6,606 bases of DNA from an uncultured Brachyspira sp. (GCA_900321895.1 ONYB01000119.1:1-6606); one strand, 5' to 3'. Shown: positions 1 to 6,371, counted from the first letter of the stretch. A program made the numbers and translations. Notes: generated by a model not told the origin, from the letters alone.

Positions 1-1
1 C

Positions 2-2845
2 AAAACCACACCTGAAAACATTGACCGTATCGAAAACTTGGTTTACAATAGCAAATTGGCAAAAAATCAAACCGATTTGCTTTTATCTAGACTATCAAAA
101 GATAAGGAAATTGCAAACAAACAACTAGACTTACTTGAAGATGTTATGAATTATACGGATAGCAGACTTAAAAAATACCCACACATCACGAGCAGTATTG
201 CGGGATTGCTGGAGAACTCTCAAACCTTGAGCAGTATTGAGGCAAGAATTGAGGTTTGGAATACCCTTAAATCTCAACTCGAGGCAAAATCAACTGTTGC
301 AAAAATTAAAGACAAAATTAAAAACAGAGATGAGTTAAATTCATCGTTACTGACTGTTGGATTTGTTAATGACTCAAACAAAAATATTATTAAACATGCC
401 ATAACAAATGACAAATACAGAAGATTTATAATGAACTATGCCGACAAAATAACAGATAAAAATAGTACATTGTTTGAAGATATTATCATAAACGACAAAG
501 TAAAGGACGGAAATACTTCAGAATTAATTCGATTGGTTTGCAATACCGCAAATAATGAAGTAGCAACAAATTTTGCAAAAGAAAATTTTGATAAATTATC
601 CTTGGCAGATGTTGCAGATGCTGTCGGTTATATAAATAAGAACAATGAAGCTCTTGCAAAAACCTTGTATCTTGACAAAAACCTCAATTTCCCTAAAGAT
701 AAGATACCGGATATTTTGTCAGTAACAAGAGAATACAATATTGACTTAGCAACTCGCTTGTGCACCGATAAAGAACTGAATTTCCCTGCTGAAAATATCG
801 CTGATATTGTAAAAGTAGTAAACAGTGAAAATATTGAATTTGCAACAAAATTATGCACCGACAACTCTCTCGACTGTCCAAAAGACAAAATCGCAGAAAT
901 TATTACTACATCTAAACTGGTAACTTCTGATATTAAGAGTTTATCATTAAGTCAAAAAATCAACACATTGTCGTCGTTGACAACAATGGACAAATCTATG
1001 ATGGATTTATTACGTCGATACACATCGGTTGATATCGACAAAAAGATGGCAGAATTGACGACAGCACTCGGCAAAAAGAGGGATATCGTGACAATACCGA
1101 AAGGACAACAAAAAATGTTCCTTGAAAACATTTTAGCAAACAACAACAAAGAAGCAGAAAATGTTTTGAAAACCTTTGACTTTGCAAAATATGAAAAACA
1201 AGGTATTCCATTAAAATACTCAAGAGAAGAATTTACAAAAAATATCGAAAATCTTGTAAAAGATTTGTCTACAGAAGAACAAGCGATTGTGCTTGAGCAC
1301 TTCGGCTTGATTAAAGGTGAGGCAGGTTTTGACGGCTTGCCTAATAACAAACCTTTGACAGGCGAAAATATTTCTCCGCAAGTTTTGGAAGTAGCACAAA
1401 AAGTACAGGCAGAAGTAGAAAACTATACTTCCCGAAATGAAGTCAATACCGGTGACCCTACAGCTGACAAAGTTTTTAATGGCTTAATTGAAGGTTTGCC
1501 TGAATTCACCTCGGTTGTCGGCAAAGTTCAACACGGAACTCACGCATACAGTGTCGATATTCACACTTTGAAGGTTCTTCAAAGTGCAATGAACAACCCT
1601 ATTTACGAAACGTTAACCGATAAAGACAAGACTATTTTGAAATTTGCTGCACTTTGTCACGATTTTGGCAAAAAAGGCGGGGTTGTTGACCAAGGTCACG
1701 CAGCAATAAGTGCTGAATATATTTCTGCGATCTTGGAAAAATTCCCGTTCCCTCAAAGTATGAAGGACAGAATGATTGACATTGTCGATAACCACCACTG
1801 GTTTGAGGCATACAACACAGGAAAAGCTACGGCAGAAGATGTTGCGGTAAGATGTCGCAGACCTCAAGACTTTGCAATCTACGAAATTCTTGCTAAAGCT
1901 GACTTTGAAAACGTAAACAAAGACTTCCATATTTCGCATTCGGAAGGGGTAAAAACTCAAGCAGAGTTTGACACCTTTATGCAAAAGAAAATGGAAGCTA
2001 TTGACGATGCCTTGAATTTGATGTATTCAAAAGCAAACCTTGTTTTTGATACACAATTTACGGGTAACGGTAATAAATTCCCTAAACAAACAATCAATAT
2101 CAACGGTGAACCGACCGAATTGAAAGTTTTGAACCTGAGCAATTTGAAAGACAAAGACAGTTTGGAACAGTTCGGGTTCAGTACAGGTGTTACAAAAGAC
2201 AGTGCAAGATTTACTGTTCACATGACCGAGCCTACAATAGGGTCAATGCAATCTGTTATTACATTGACACAAAATTCGTTGAACCAAAGTGCTTGGTCAA
2301 CAAGTTTGATAAAAACTTCTAACAATAGAACTTACTGGAACAAAAAATTCGGCTTTGTACTTGATACGGATTTGGCGAATATTTCCGAAGCTTATTATTC
2401 AAATACAAGTTCCGGCGGACATAAAAACTTGCAGGATTTTGAACGTATTTTGTTTAATCAAACAGGTGAAGAAAGAACTTATGTCAAAGATAATTTTGTA
2501 AAAGCTATGTCTAAAAAGGGAGTAGATTTGACAGATAAAGAATATGCACAACTTTCAAAATACTTATTGTCGAAAAAATACACAACACAAATAACAAAAG
2601 ACATAAAAATAGGTGACAAAGTAATCAAGGCAAAAGATTTGGTTGCATGTATCGAAAAAGCTCGTGATGCTCTGTTTGAGGGTGGAAATATTCACAGTGA
2701 AATCGTATCTTTGAACCCGAGAGTTAAAGGCTTGATTGCAAAAGTAGAAAAACTTGAGGATTGTCCGGAAGAATTCTTGCAAATTGCAAAAGAATACAAT
2801 TTGCCGATAATTCTAATGAAACCGGAAAAAGATAGCAACTGGTAA
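2..2845 (+). CDS. Large HD-domain protein with tandem helical repeats (5' end outside window)
   Basis: The reading frame is open from the first bases of the window, so the true start lies upstream; 947 codons are visible and the TTG at 38 is not a credible start. Residues below count from the codon at 38. Residues 1-174 are mostly charged helices. Residues 175-298 are four tandem 31-residue helical repeats. Residues about 495-630 form an HD metal-dependent phosphohydrolase domain: H502 and H509 in HAYSVDIHTL, H541-D542 in CHDFGKKGG, H554, H586-H587 and D622. The H-x-Y-x-V-D-x-H-T-L entry is typical of HD domains in GlnD and CCA-adding-type enzymes. From about 689 a C-terminal region (W753, WSTSLI; last 50 residues ending in LPIILMKP) is not recognised. 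No membrane segment or nucleotidyltransferase domain is visible. The HD motifs support hydrolysis of a phosphate ester, probably nucleotide or nucleic acid; the substrate is unknown. HD call confident, biological role not. Confidence 0.85.
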   Translation, partial: KTTPENIDRIENLVYNSKLAKNQTDLLLSRLSKDKEIANKQLDLLEDVMNYTDSRLKKYPHITSSIAGLLENSQTLSSIEARIEVWNTLKSQLEAKSTVAKIKDKIKNRDELNSSLLTVGFVNDSNKNIIKHAITNDKYRRFIMNYADKITDKNSTLFEDIIINDKVKDGNTSELIRLVCNTANNEVATNFAKENFDKLSLADVADAVGYINKNNEALAKTLYLDKNLNFPKDKIPDILSVTREYNIDLATRLCTDKELNFPAENIADIVKVVNSENIEFATKLCTDNSLDCPKDKIAEIITTSKLVTSDIKSLSLSQKINTLSSLTTMDKSMMDLLRRYTSVDIDKKMAELTTALGKKRDIVTIPKGQQKMFLENILANNNKEAENVLKTFDFAKYEKQGIPLKYSREEFTKNIENLVKDLSTEEQAIVLEHFGLIKGEAGFDGLPNNKPLTGENISPQVLEVAQKVQAEVENYTSRNEVNTGDPTADKVFNGLIEGLPEFTSVVGKVQHGTHAYSVDIHTLKVLQSAMNNPIYETLTDKDKTILKFAALCHDFGKKGGVVDQGHAAISAEYISAILEKFPFPQSMKDRMIDIVDNHHWFEAYNTGKATAEDVAVRCRRPQDFAIYEILAKADFENVNKDFHISHSEGVKTQAEFDTFMQKKMEAIDDALNLMYSKANLVFDTQFTGNGNKFPKQTININGEPTELKVLNLSNLKDKDSLEQFGFSTGVTKDSARFTVHMTEPTIGSMQSVITLTQNSLNQSAWSTSLIKTSNNRTYWNKKFGFVLDTDLANISEAYYSNTSSGGHKNLQDFERILFNQTGEERTYVKDNFVKAMSKKGVDLTDKEYAQLSKYLLSKKYTTQITKDIKIGDKVIKAKDLVACIEKARDALFEGGNIHSEIVSLNPRVKGLIAKVEKLEDCPEEFLQIAKEYNLPIILMKPEKDSNW
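560..931 (+). repeat. Four tandem 31-residue protein repeats inside the HD-domain protein
   Basis: Four consecutive units of exactly 31 codons (93 bases) begin at 560, 653, 746 and 839. The middle two are clearest: LAKTLYLDKNLNFP... and LATRLCTDKELNFP.... The pattern is L-A-x-x-L-x-x-D-x-x-L-x-F-P-x-x-x-I-x-D-I, then about ten residues to N-I-D/E. Unit 1 is the most divergent and lacks the F-P; unit 4 has C-P in its place. Each unit would form two antiparallel helices, so the block probably builds a solenoid for protein or ligand binding. DNA identity between units is much lower than protein similarity, so this is an old duplication, not an active DNA repeat. Confidence 0.75.
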
Positions 2846-2868
2846 CAAATAAATTCTTACATAATAAA

Positions 2869-2892
2869 AAGGCTGATTTAATAATCAGCCTT
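2869..2892. terminator. Bidirectional hairpin terminator between the HD gene and a convergent small gene
   Basis: A perfect 10-bp stem, AAGGCTGATT (2869-2878) with AATCAGCCTT (2883-2892), closes a four-base TAAT loop. On the minus strand the stem is followed by TTTTTATTATG, a good U-tract. On the plus strand it is followed by TATATTTAAT, which is weaker. It lies 23 bases after the stop of the HD gene and about 65 bases beyond the stop of the minus-strand small gene, so it fits shared termination of two convergent transcripts. Confidence 0.8.
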
Positions 2893-2956
2893 ATATTTAA
2901 TAAATCCTTTATTCCTAGCTTCCTTTGCGGAATTTTCCTAATTTTCCAACGACAAC

Positions 2957-3133
2957 TTATGCTATAAAGTTGTTTCCAAATCTTGATGCACCGTGAAAGA
3001 ATGATAATTTCATCATATCTACCAACGATTTTCTTACAACCAATTTTTTGTTAAGGTCGATTTCATTCATTGCCTCTGCGGTTGTTTTATATGTTTCGTT
3101 AATTGTGTTTGAAAATAATACTAATCTTGCCAT
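2957..3133 (-). CDS. Small unknown protein (58 aa; 65 aa from the upstream ATG at 3154)
   Basis: A minus-strand ORF of 58 codons begins MARLVLFSNTINETYKTTAE and ends FHGASRFGNNFIA. I prefer the ATG at 3131-3133 because AGAGAGG sits eight bases upstream. The in-frame ATG at 3152-3154 would give 65 aa and has only a weaker AAGAG. The protein is predicted helical, moderately basic (MMKLSFFHGASRFG near the end), and has no signal peptide or membrane segment. Support for a real gene comes from context: a plausible promoter (3192-3219), a Shine-Dalgarno site, and a terminator with its U-tract on this strand. The gap between flanking genes would otherwise hold over 450 bases. I do not recognise the family; a small regulatory or toxin/antitoxin-type protein is possible but nothing specific shows it. 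Confidence 0.55.
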   Translation of the reverse strand: MARLVLFSNTINETYKTTAEAMNEIDLNKKLVVRKSLVDMMKLSFFHGASRFGNNFIA

Positions 3134-3191
3134 TTCTTTAGCCTCTCTCTTCATTTTGCTCTTGTATATATATAAAAAATTTTGGCATATA

Positions 3192-3219
3192 ATTATTGAC
3201 TTTTTAAATACCTTTTCAA
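3192..3219 (-). promoter_or_regulatory. Candidate promoter for the small minus-strand gene
   Basis: Read on the minus strand, TTGAAA (3214-3219) and AATAAT (3192-3197) are separated by 16 bases. This is close to the sigma-70-type consensus. It would start RNA near 3185, about 50 bases before the preferred start codon at 3133. The region is very AT-rich, so chance matches are likely. On the plus strand the same stretch carries TTGACT (3196-3201), without a convincing -10 at the right distance. Confidence 0.4.
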
Positions 3220-3311
3220 TACTTTTTGTTACATTTGTTTACAAAAGCATTTTTTATTAAAGTTTTTCCAAAAAAATTCCGATGTATATATAGAATAACA
3301 GGAGATAACTC

Positions 3312-4400
3312 ATGGTAGATGCAATCACGTCCTACAACGCAAACAAACCCACAAATCCTAAAAAAGATTTAACGATAAACTGGAACAAACTTACCGTCAA
3401 AGAAATTAAAAAATACGAAGGCGAAGGACAAGAAGTTCCGGAATATATCAAAAAATGGGCAGAATACGTCGACAAACTCCAAAACACCCCTGACGACGTA
3501 ACTTATGCCACATACTTTAATAGTGATGCAGATGCAGCAAAATACAACAGCACCGTCCATACAGCACTTAATGACCCGACAACCCAATTAAATATGGGTG
3601 CAAACCCTTCGGCTTCAACGGAAGCAGGTGTTTATCAAAACTTGTGCAAAGATACTCTTACAAATGTCAAAAACGTAACCGACCAACTTGACCAAATTAT
3701 GAAACAGGCAGAAAAAGTTGTAACCGAAGCCGGAACTAGTAAAGATGGAATTTGCGACAGAATTCAGCAGTATCAACAACGAATTACTCAACTCAAAAAC
3801 GACAAGAAAGATCCGCTTGCACCAATGGAAATGGTGGATTTGTTCAATCAAATTCAGGCAACAGGCGAAAACGGTGTATCAATTATGGATATGAAATTGT
3901 TGCAGTTGCAGGGTATCGGTACACAAGTTACGGACGCTTACGACTTGTTGAAAGGTGCAGGAAGTCTTACAAAAACAGCACAAACCCTCAGCAAGAATAA
4001 TTTTGGCTCAATTACATCTGTTCTTAAATACAGTAAAGAATTGAACGAACTTTCCAAAAACAAGAAAAAAGATCTTCAATCCGCAACAAAACAGCAGGAC
4101 ACAAACGAAGATACAATCGAAGATTACAGAAGCAATATTTCAACCTCAATCGGCATGTTCTCTGTTTCCGGTGCAGACAATACAGATGTCAACACCAATA
4201 ACGGGGACGGCACGGGTAATGACGAAAGCACTGCAAAAGCAACCGCAAAAACCGACGAAAAGAATTCCAAAAATAGCACAGTGCGTACAAAAAACGCCAT
4301 TGCCGCACGACAAGAAAAAGAAAAAACGCTTGCGGACGAAAAAATTCTCACCGACCCGAACGAAATTCTTAAACGCAAACAAAAACGAGGCGAGGCATAG
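3312..4400 (+). CDS. Unknown Thr/Asn/Lys-rich helical protein, 362 aa
   Basis: The ATG at 3312 has AGGAGA (3300-3305) six bases upstream, so the start is secure. TATATATAGAAT (3285-3296) could be a -10 region, but no clear -35 is seen. No signal peptide or membrane helix is visible. Residues 28-56 form a charged helix (EIKKYEGEGQEVPEYI). Residues about 108-165 and 172-260 are long amphipathic, heptad-like helices, probably coiled coil. Residues 285-325 are a low-complexity, hydrophilic linker rich in D, N, T, G and K. The last 40 residues are a highly charged helix ending KRKQKRGEA. Only two cysteines occur (C112, C148). The layout (helical core, disordered linker, basic tail) suggests a structural, adaptor or secreted-filament-like protein, but this is not diagnostic and I recognise no family. 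It is a single-gene unit closed by the terminator at 4414-4438. Confidence 0.88.
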   Translation: MVDAITSYNANKPTNPKKDLTINWNKLTVKEIKKYEGEGQEVPEYIKKWAEYVDKLQNTPDDVTYATYFNSDADAAKYNSTVHTALNDPTTQLNMGANPSASTEAGVYQNLCKDTLTNVKNVTDQLDQIMKQAEKVVTEAGTSKDGICDRIQQYQQRITQLKNDKKDPLAPMEMVDLFNQIQATGENGVSIMDMKLLQLQGIGTQVTDAYDLLKGAGSLTKTAQTLSKNNFGSITSVLKYSKELNELSKNKKKDLQSATKQQDTNEDTIEDYRSNISTSIGMFSVSGADNTDVNTNNGDGTGNDESTAKATAKTDEKNSKNSTVRTKNAIAARQEKEKTLADEKILTDPNEILKRKQKRGEA

Positions 4401-4413
4401 TTTTCCAAAATAC

Positions 4414-4438
4414 AAGACCGACATTTGTCGGTCTTTTT
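4414..4438 (+). terminator. Rho-independent terminator after the 362-aa gene
   Basis: AAGACCGAC (4414-4422) pairs with GTCGGTCTT (4427-4435) around an ATTT loop, a 9-bp stem with GC pairs in its centre, followed by TTT that extends the run to TTTTT (4434-4438). It begins 14 bases after the stop codon, so it ends this gene's transcript and separates it from the next gene on the same strand. Confidence 0.9.
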
Positions 4439-4496
4439 CGTATATATAGCAAATTTTTATTTTCAGGAGTGTTAGGATTGGTGAAAGGTTTTTTAT

Positions 4497-5057
4497 ATGG
4501 AAGTTTCGTTTACCTCTGCATTTCGCCCGATACCACAAAAAGAATTCTCAATACTCAAATCCGGAATTCCAAAAAAATGTTTTGTCGATTTCCCGTGGAC
4601 TATGTCGGAAGCTGTAAAAGGAAGTTCAGCTTGCACTGACAGGGTTTGTGACTGTTCGGTTTTGGGGATTACGGACGGGGCTGAGGTCTTCTTATCCCAC
4701 CTAAATCCTGAAAATGAGTCAAACCGTCAAATTTTTGCCCTAAGAGAGCATATTGCCCGCAATGTGGATTTGTTCAACGAAAATTTGCAGGCTGTGCTGA
4801 TTGGTTCAAAAAATACCAAGAAAAGTTTGGATTTGTACGGAAAATTAAAGGGACTTTTGGAGGAGTTCAATATTAAATATTCACAGTTGCGAAACTCCAA
4901 AACTCCCTTGAGCGTGGTTTATTCCTCTAATACGGACGAATGGAGAATTGCCTCCGCCGAAATTGACAAGAAAATCCGCAAAGGACTTTCTTCCGAGCAA
5001 ATTTTTAACTCATCCTTTGAAAAGGTTTCTTTAGCAGATTTTGACGAAATCGTTTAG
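4497..5057 (+). CDS. Candidate CheD-like (Cys-His) protein, 186 aa
   Basis: The start is fixed: a TGA lies in frame at 4482-4484, ATG 4497 is the first start after it, and GAAAGG (4483-4488) sits eight bases upstream. Residues 3-11 read VSFTSAFRP, a short N-terminal tag. Residues 47-68 contain T47, C53 and H68 in TDRVCDCSVLGITDG...SHLNP. In CheD (chemoreceptor glutamine deamidase) the catalytic Thr, Cys and His are spaced 6 and 17 apart (T21, C27, H44 in Thermotoga); here they are 6 and 15 apart, with a following Pro as in CheD. Later, LQAVLIGSKN (97-106) matches the position of CheD's 'fGGa' strand, then a helix, FNIKYSQLRN, and LSVVYSSNTDEWRIA resembles CheD's final strands. I infer a CheD/CNF1-type fold and possible deamidase activity. 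No chemotaxis gene is nearby, GSC is replaced by CDC, and the target is unknown. An unrelated thiol protein remains possible. Confidence 0.85.
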   Translation: MEVSFTSAFRPIPQKEFSILKSGIPKKCFVDFPWTMSEAVKGSSACTDRVCDCSVLGITDGAEVFLSHLNPENESNRQIFALREHIARNVDLFNENLQAVLIGSKNTKKSLDLYGKLKGLLEEFNIKYSQLRNSKTPLSVVYSSNTDEWRIASAEIDKKIRKGLSSEQIFNSSFEKVSLADFDEIV

Positions 5058-5099
5058 GTGGGGACTTTTGTTGTGGTTGTTAAGTTTTGGACACCCCAC
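5058..5099. other. Short inverted repeat with an IS-end-like flank
   Basis: GTGGGG (5058-5063), directly after the stop codon, is the inverse complement of CCCCAC (5094-5099), 30 bases apart. Next to the right arm is AGTTTTGGACACCCC; read on the minus strand, GGGGTGTCCAAAACT resembles the terminal repeats of some IS3-group elements. No transposase remnant and no matching second end are present, so this could be an eroded element end or simply a weak hairpin in the 3' untranslated region. Confidence 0.25.
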
Positions 5100-5128
5100 T
5101 TGACAAATTACAAACAATCGTAAATAAT
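5100..5128 (+). promoter_or_regulatory. Near-consensus sigma-70-type promoter in the convergent gap
   Basis: A perfect TTGACA (5100-5105) is followed after exactly 17 bases by AATAAT (5123-5128, five of six consensus positions). An alternative TAATAT (5125-5130) has a 19-base spacer. Transcription would start near 5135, precisely where the folded element begins. No plus-strand gene lies downstream in the window, so the promoter would serve a non-coding transcript. Confidence 0.55.
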
Positions 5129-5134
5129 ATAAGC

Positions 5135-5246
5135 ATAGGGGCAAGCCCCAAGCAAGTGTCAGTTACTTGAGGCTTGACTTAGTACCCTATATAAAAAGAT
5201 AAAGTAAATTTAAAAGTGCTATCAGTAGTTTGATGGCACTTTTTTT
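5135..5246 (+). ncRNA. Candidate stand-alone small RNA, about 112 nt
   Basis: Starting at the predicted transcription start, three nested stems can form. P1 is ATAGGG (5135-5140) with CCCTAT (5185-5190). P2 is CAAGCC (5142-5147) with GGCTTG (5171-5176). P3 is CAAGT (5153-5157) with ACTTG (5165-5169), around a 7-base loop GTCAGTT. A competing hairpin GGGG-CAAG-CCCC (5138-5149) is also possible, giving two mutually exclusive folds. An AT-rich single-stranded stretch (5191-5212) leads to the terminator at 5213-5246. No start codon with a ribosome site occurs inside, and the next gene is convergent, so it is not a leader of a downstream gene. It does not match features I know for SRP RNA, 6S RNA, tmRNA or common riboswitches. 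It could act in trans, or its readthrough could be antisense to the gene ending at 5265. Alternatively it is the structured 3' end of the transcript from 4497. Confidence 0.45.
5213..5246. terminator. Terminator of the sRNA/CheD-like unit, shared with the convergent gene
   Basis: AAAGTGCTATCA (5213-5224) pairs with TGATGGCACTTT (5231-5242), 12 bp with one G-U wobble and a 6-base loop, followed on the plus strand by a run of seven T (5240-5246). On the minus strand the stem is followed by TTTTAAATTTAC, so it can also end the 356-aa gene, whose stop codon is 19 bases away. Confidence 0.88.
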
Positions 5247-5264
5247 AATTTCGTATGATTTTTT

Positions 5265-6335
5265 CTATCTTCTTTTGCCGCGTTCAAAGTTGCCGCCGAC
5301 ACGGGTCGAAACGTCTGTGATGTCTGCGTATCTTTCAAGCGGTAACAGTTTGATTTTGCCGTTGTAGCCGAGTTCTACTAGCACTCTTCGACGTTGTGTT
5401 GATAACCTTTCACGTTTGTAGTTGCCGTATTCAGGAATGGTTTGACTGAAGTAAGTCTCAAAATCTTTGCCATTTTTAACGTCTTTCTTTATAAGTTCAG
5501 CAATCTGTTTCGTTTCGGCAGGATAAAATCCTCTTGACAAATCAGTTATCAAATTCAAACAGTGAGTGGCTTTCATTACATCAATTAACGAATTTGCAGA
5601 ATGGCAAACATTGTCGTTAACTCCGACCAAGCGTACAATATCAAACAATGCATCCATATCAGATGCACCTGCAACCGCCCTTACAAACGGCAAATTTTTC
5701 CCGTTTAATAATTGTTCTTCTACAGGTGTTTTGTTTACTGCAATCGCACCCATAAAAAATTTATTTTTTCTGAGTTCTAATTCTCTACGAAATTCATCTC
5801 TATATCTTGATCTTAAAGTTCTTTCATCAGGAAGCCCTAGTTTAAGGCCTTTAAATAGCTCTACTTGTTTTTCTCTATATTTTTCATAAGTGAACTCTTT
5901 TCCCAAGGCTTCTGCGGTAATTTGTTCTTTTTCAAATTCTTTTACCTTTTTCAAAAATTTTAAAACATTATTTTGCTCTTGTTTTTTCATGCCGGATGTC
6001 ACATCCAAAAACCCTTTGATTTCATCAGAACTGAGAGGTTTTCCTTTTTCTGCACCGATTGACAAAAGATTTTTCAATACATCGGTTTTTGATTGAGTTG
6101 TTTCAAACTCTTTAAATCCTTCTGTAATTTCTGTTATTTGTTTTGAATTAAATCTGTCCTGACCTTTAATTGAAGCAAGTTCCAAATATTTCGGAATCAT
6201 CTGCAACTCTCTGGACTCCATTGCTAATTCAGATGCATTTTTACCGGCTTTACTAGCTTTACTACCGGCATTTTCTGCAACAGAAGCAGCCTTTGAATAC
6301 ATTCTTGAAATTTCTGTCGGGGTAATTTTAACCAT
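5265..6335 (-). CDS. Unknown charged all-helical protein, 356 aa
   Basis: The start at 6335 (MVKITPTEIS) has AGGAGA four bases upstream, so it is secure. Residues 15-45 are Ala/Ser/Lys-rich (KAASVAENAGSKASKAGKNA), likely flexible or amphipathic. Residues 62-96 and 102-134 look like two copies of a helical unit: F-N-S-K-Q-I...VLKNLLSI and L-S-S-D-E-I...VLKFLKKV. Residues 150-195 are a highly charged helix (RSRYRDEFRRELELRKNKFF). Residues 195-300 are more hydrophobic and probably the globular core, with C244, H245, H258 and C259. The end is basic (QRRRVLVEL, FERGKRR). No signal peptide, membrane helix or catalytic motif is evident and I recognise no family. It lies downstream of surE on the same strand but behind surE's terminator; no clear promoter is seen in the 86-base gap, so readthrough is possible. 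The terminator at 5213-5242 would end it. Confidence 0.88.
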   Translation of the reverse strand: MVKITPTEISRMYSKAASVAENAGSKASKAGKNASELAMESRELQMIPKYLELASIKGQDRFNSKQITEITEGFKEFETTQSKTDVLKNLLSIGAEKGKPLSSDEIKGFLDVTSGMKKQEQNNVLKFLKKVKEFEKEQITAEALGKEFTYEKYREKQVELFKGLKLGLPDERTLRSRYRDEFRRELELRKNKFFMGAIAVNKTPVEEQLLNGKNLPFVRAVAGASDMDALFDIVRLVGVNDNVCHSANSLIDVMKATHCLNLITDLSRGFYPAETKQIAELIKKDVKNGKDFETYFSQTIPEYGNYKRERLSTQRRRVLVELGYNGKIKLLPLERYADITDVSTRVGGNFERGKRR

Positions 6336-6371
6336 AATATCTCCTTTTAATTCTTTCTAAAGCACATAAAA

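Noticed and set aside
952..1350. Minus-strand ORFs inside the HD-domain gene
   Set aside because: They are Ser/Phe/Cys-rich translations of the reverse of an A-rich coding strand, without start signals, while the plus frame carries clear domains.
3048..3260. Plus-strand 70-codon hydrophobic ORF with a TTG start, antisense to the small minus gene
   Set aside because: No Shine-Dalgarno site precedes the TTG, and its hydrophobic character follows from T-rich codons of the AT-rich gap. The minus-strand reading has better signals.
4171..4449. Plus-strand ORF overlapping the end of the 362-aa gene in another frame
   Set aside because: It has no ribosome site, a low-complexity Lys/Thr/Pro composition, and runs through the terminator hairpin; it is a shadow of the A/C-rich coding strand.
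5135..5190. Known RNA classes for the folded element (SRP RNA, 6S RNA, twister or pistol ribozyme)
   Set aside because: The SRP GGAA/AGCAGG loop, the 6S open bubble with long closing stem, and the ribozyme core motifs could not be found; short likenesses such as CAAGCCC are insufficient.
5232..5360. Plus-strand ORF starting at the ATG within the terminator stem near 5232
   Set aside because: The start lies inside the terminator hairpin with no ribosome site, and the frame is antisense to the well-supported 356-aa gene.
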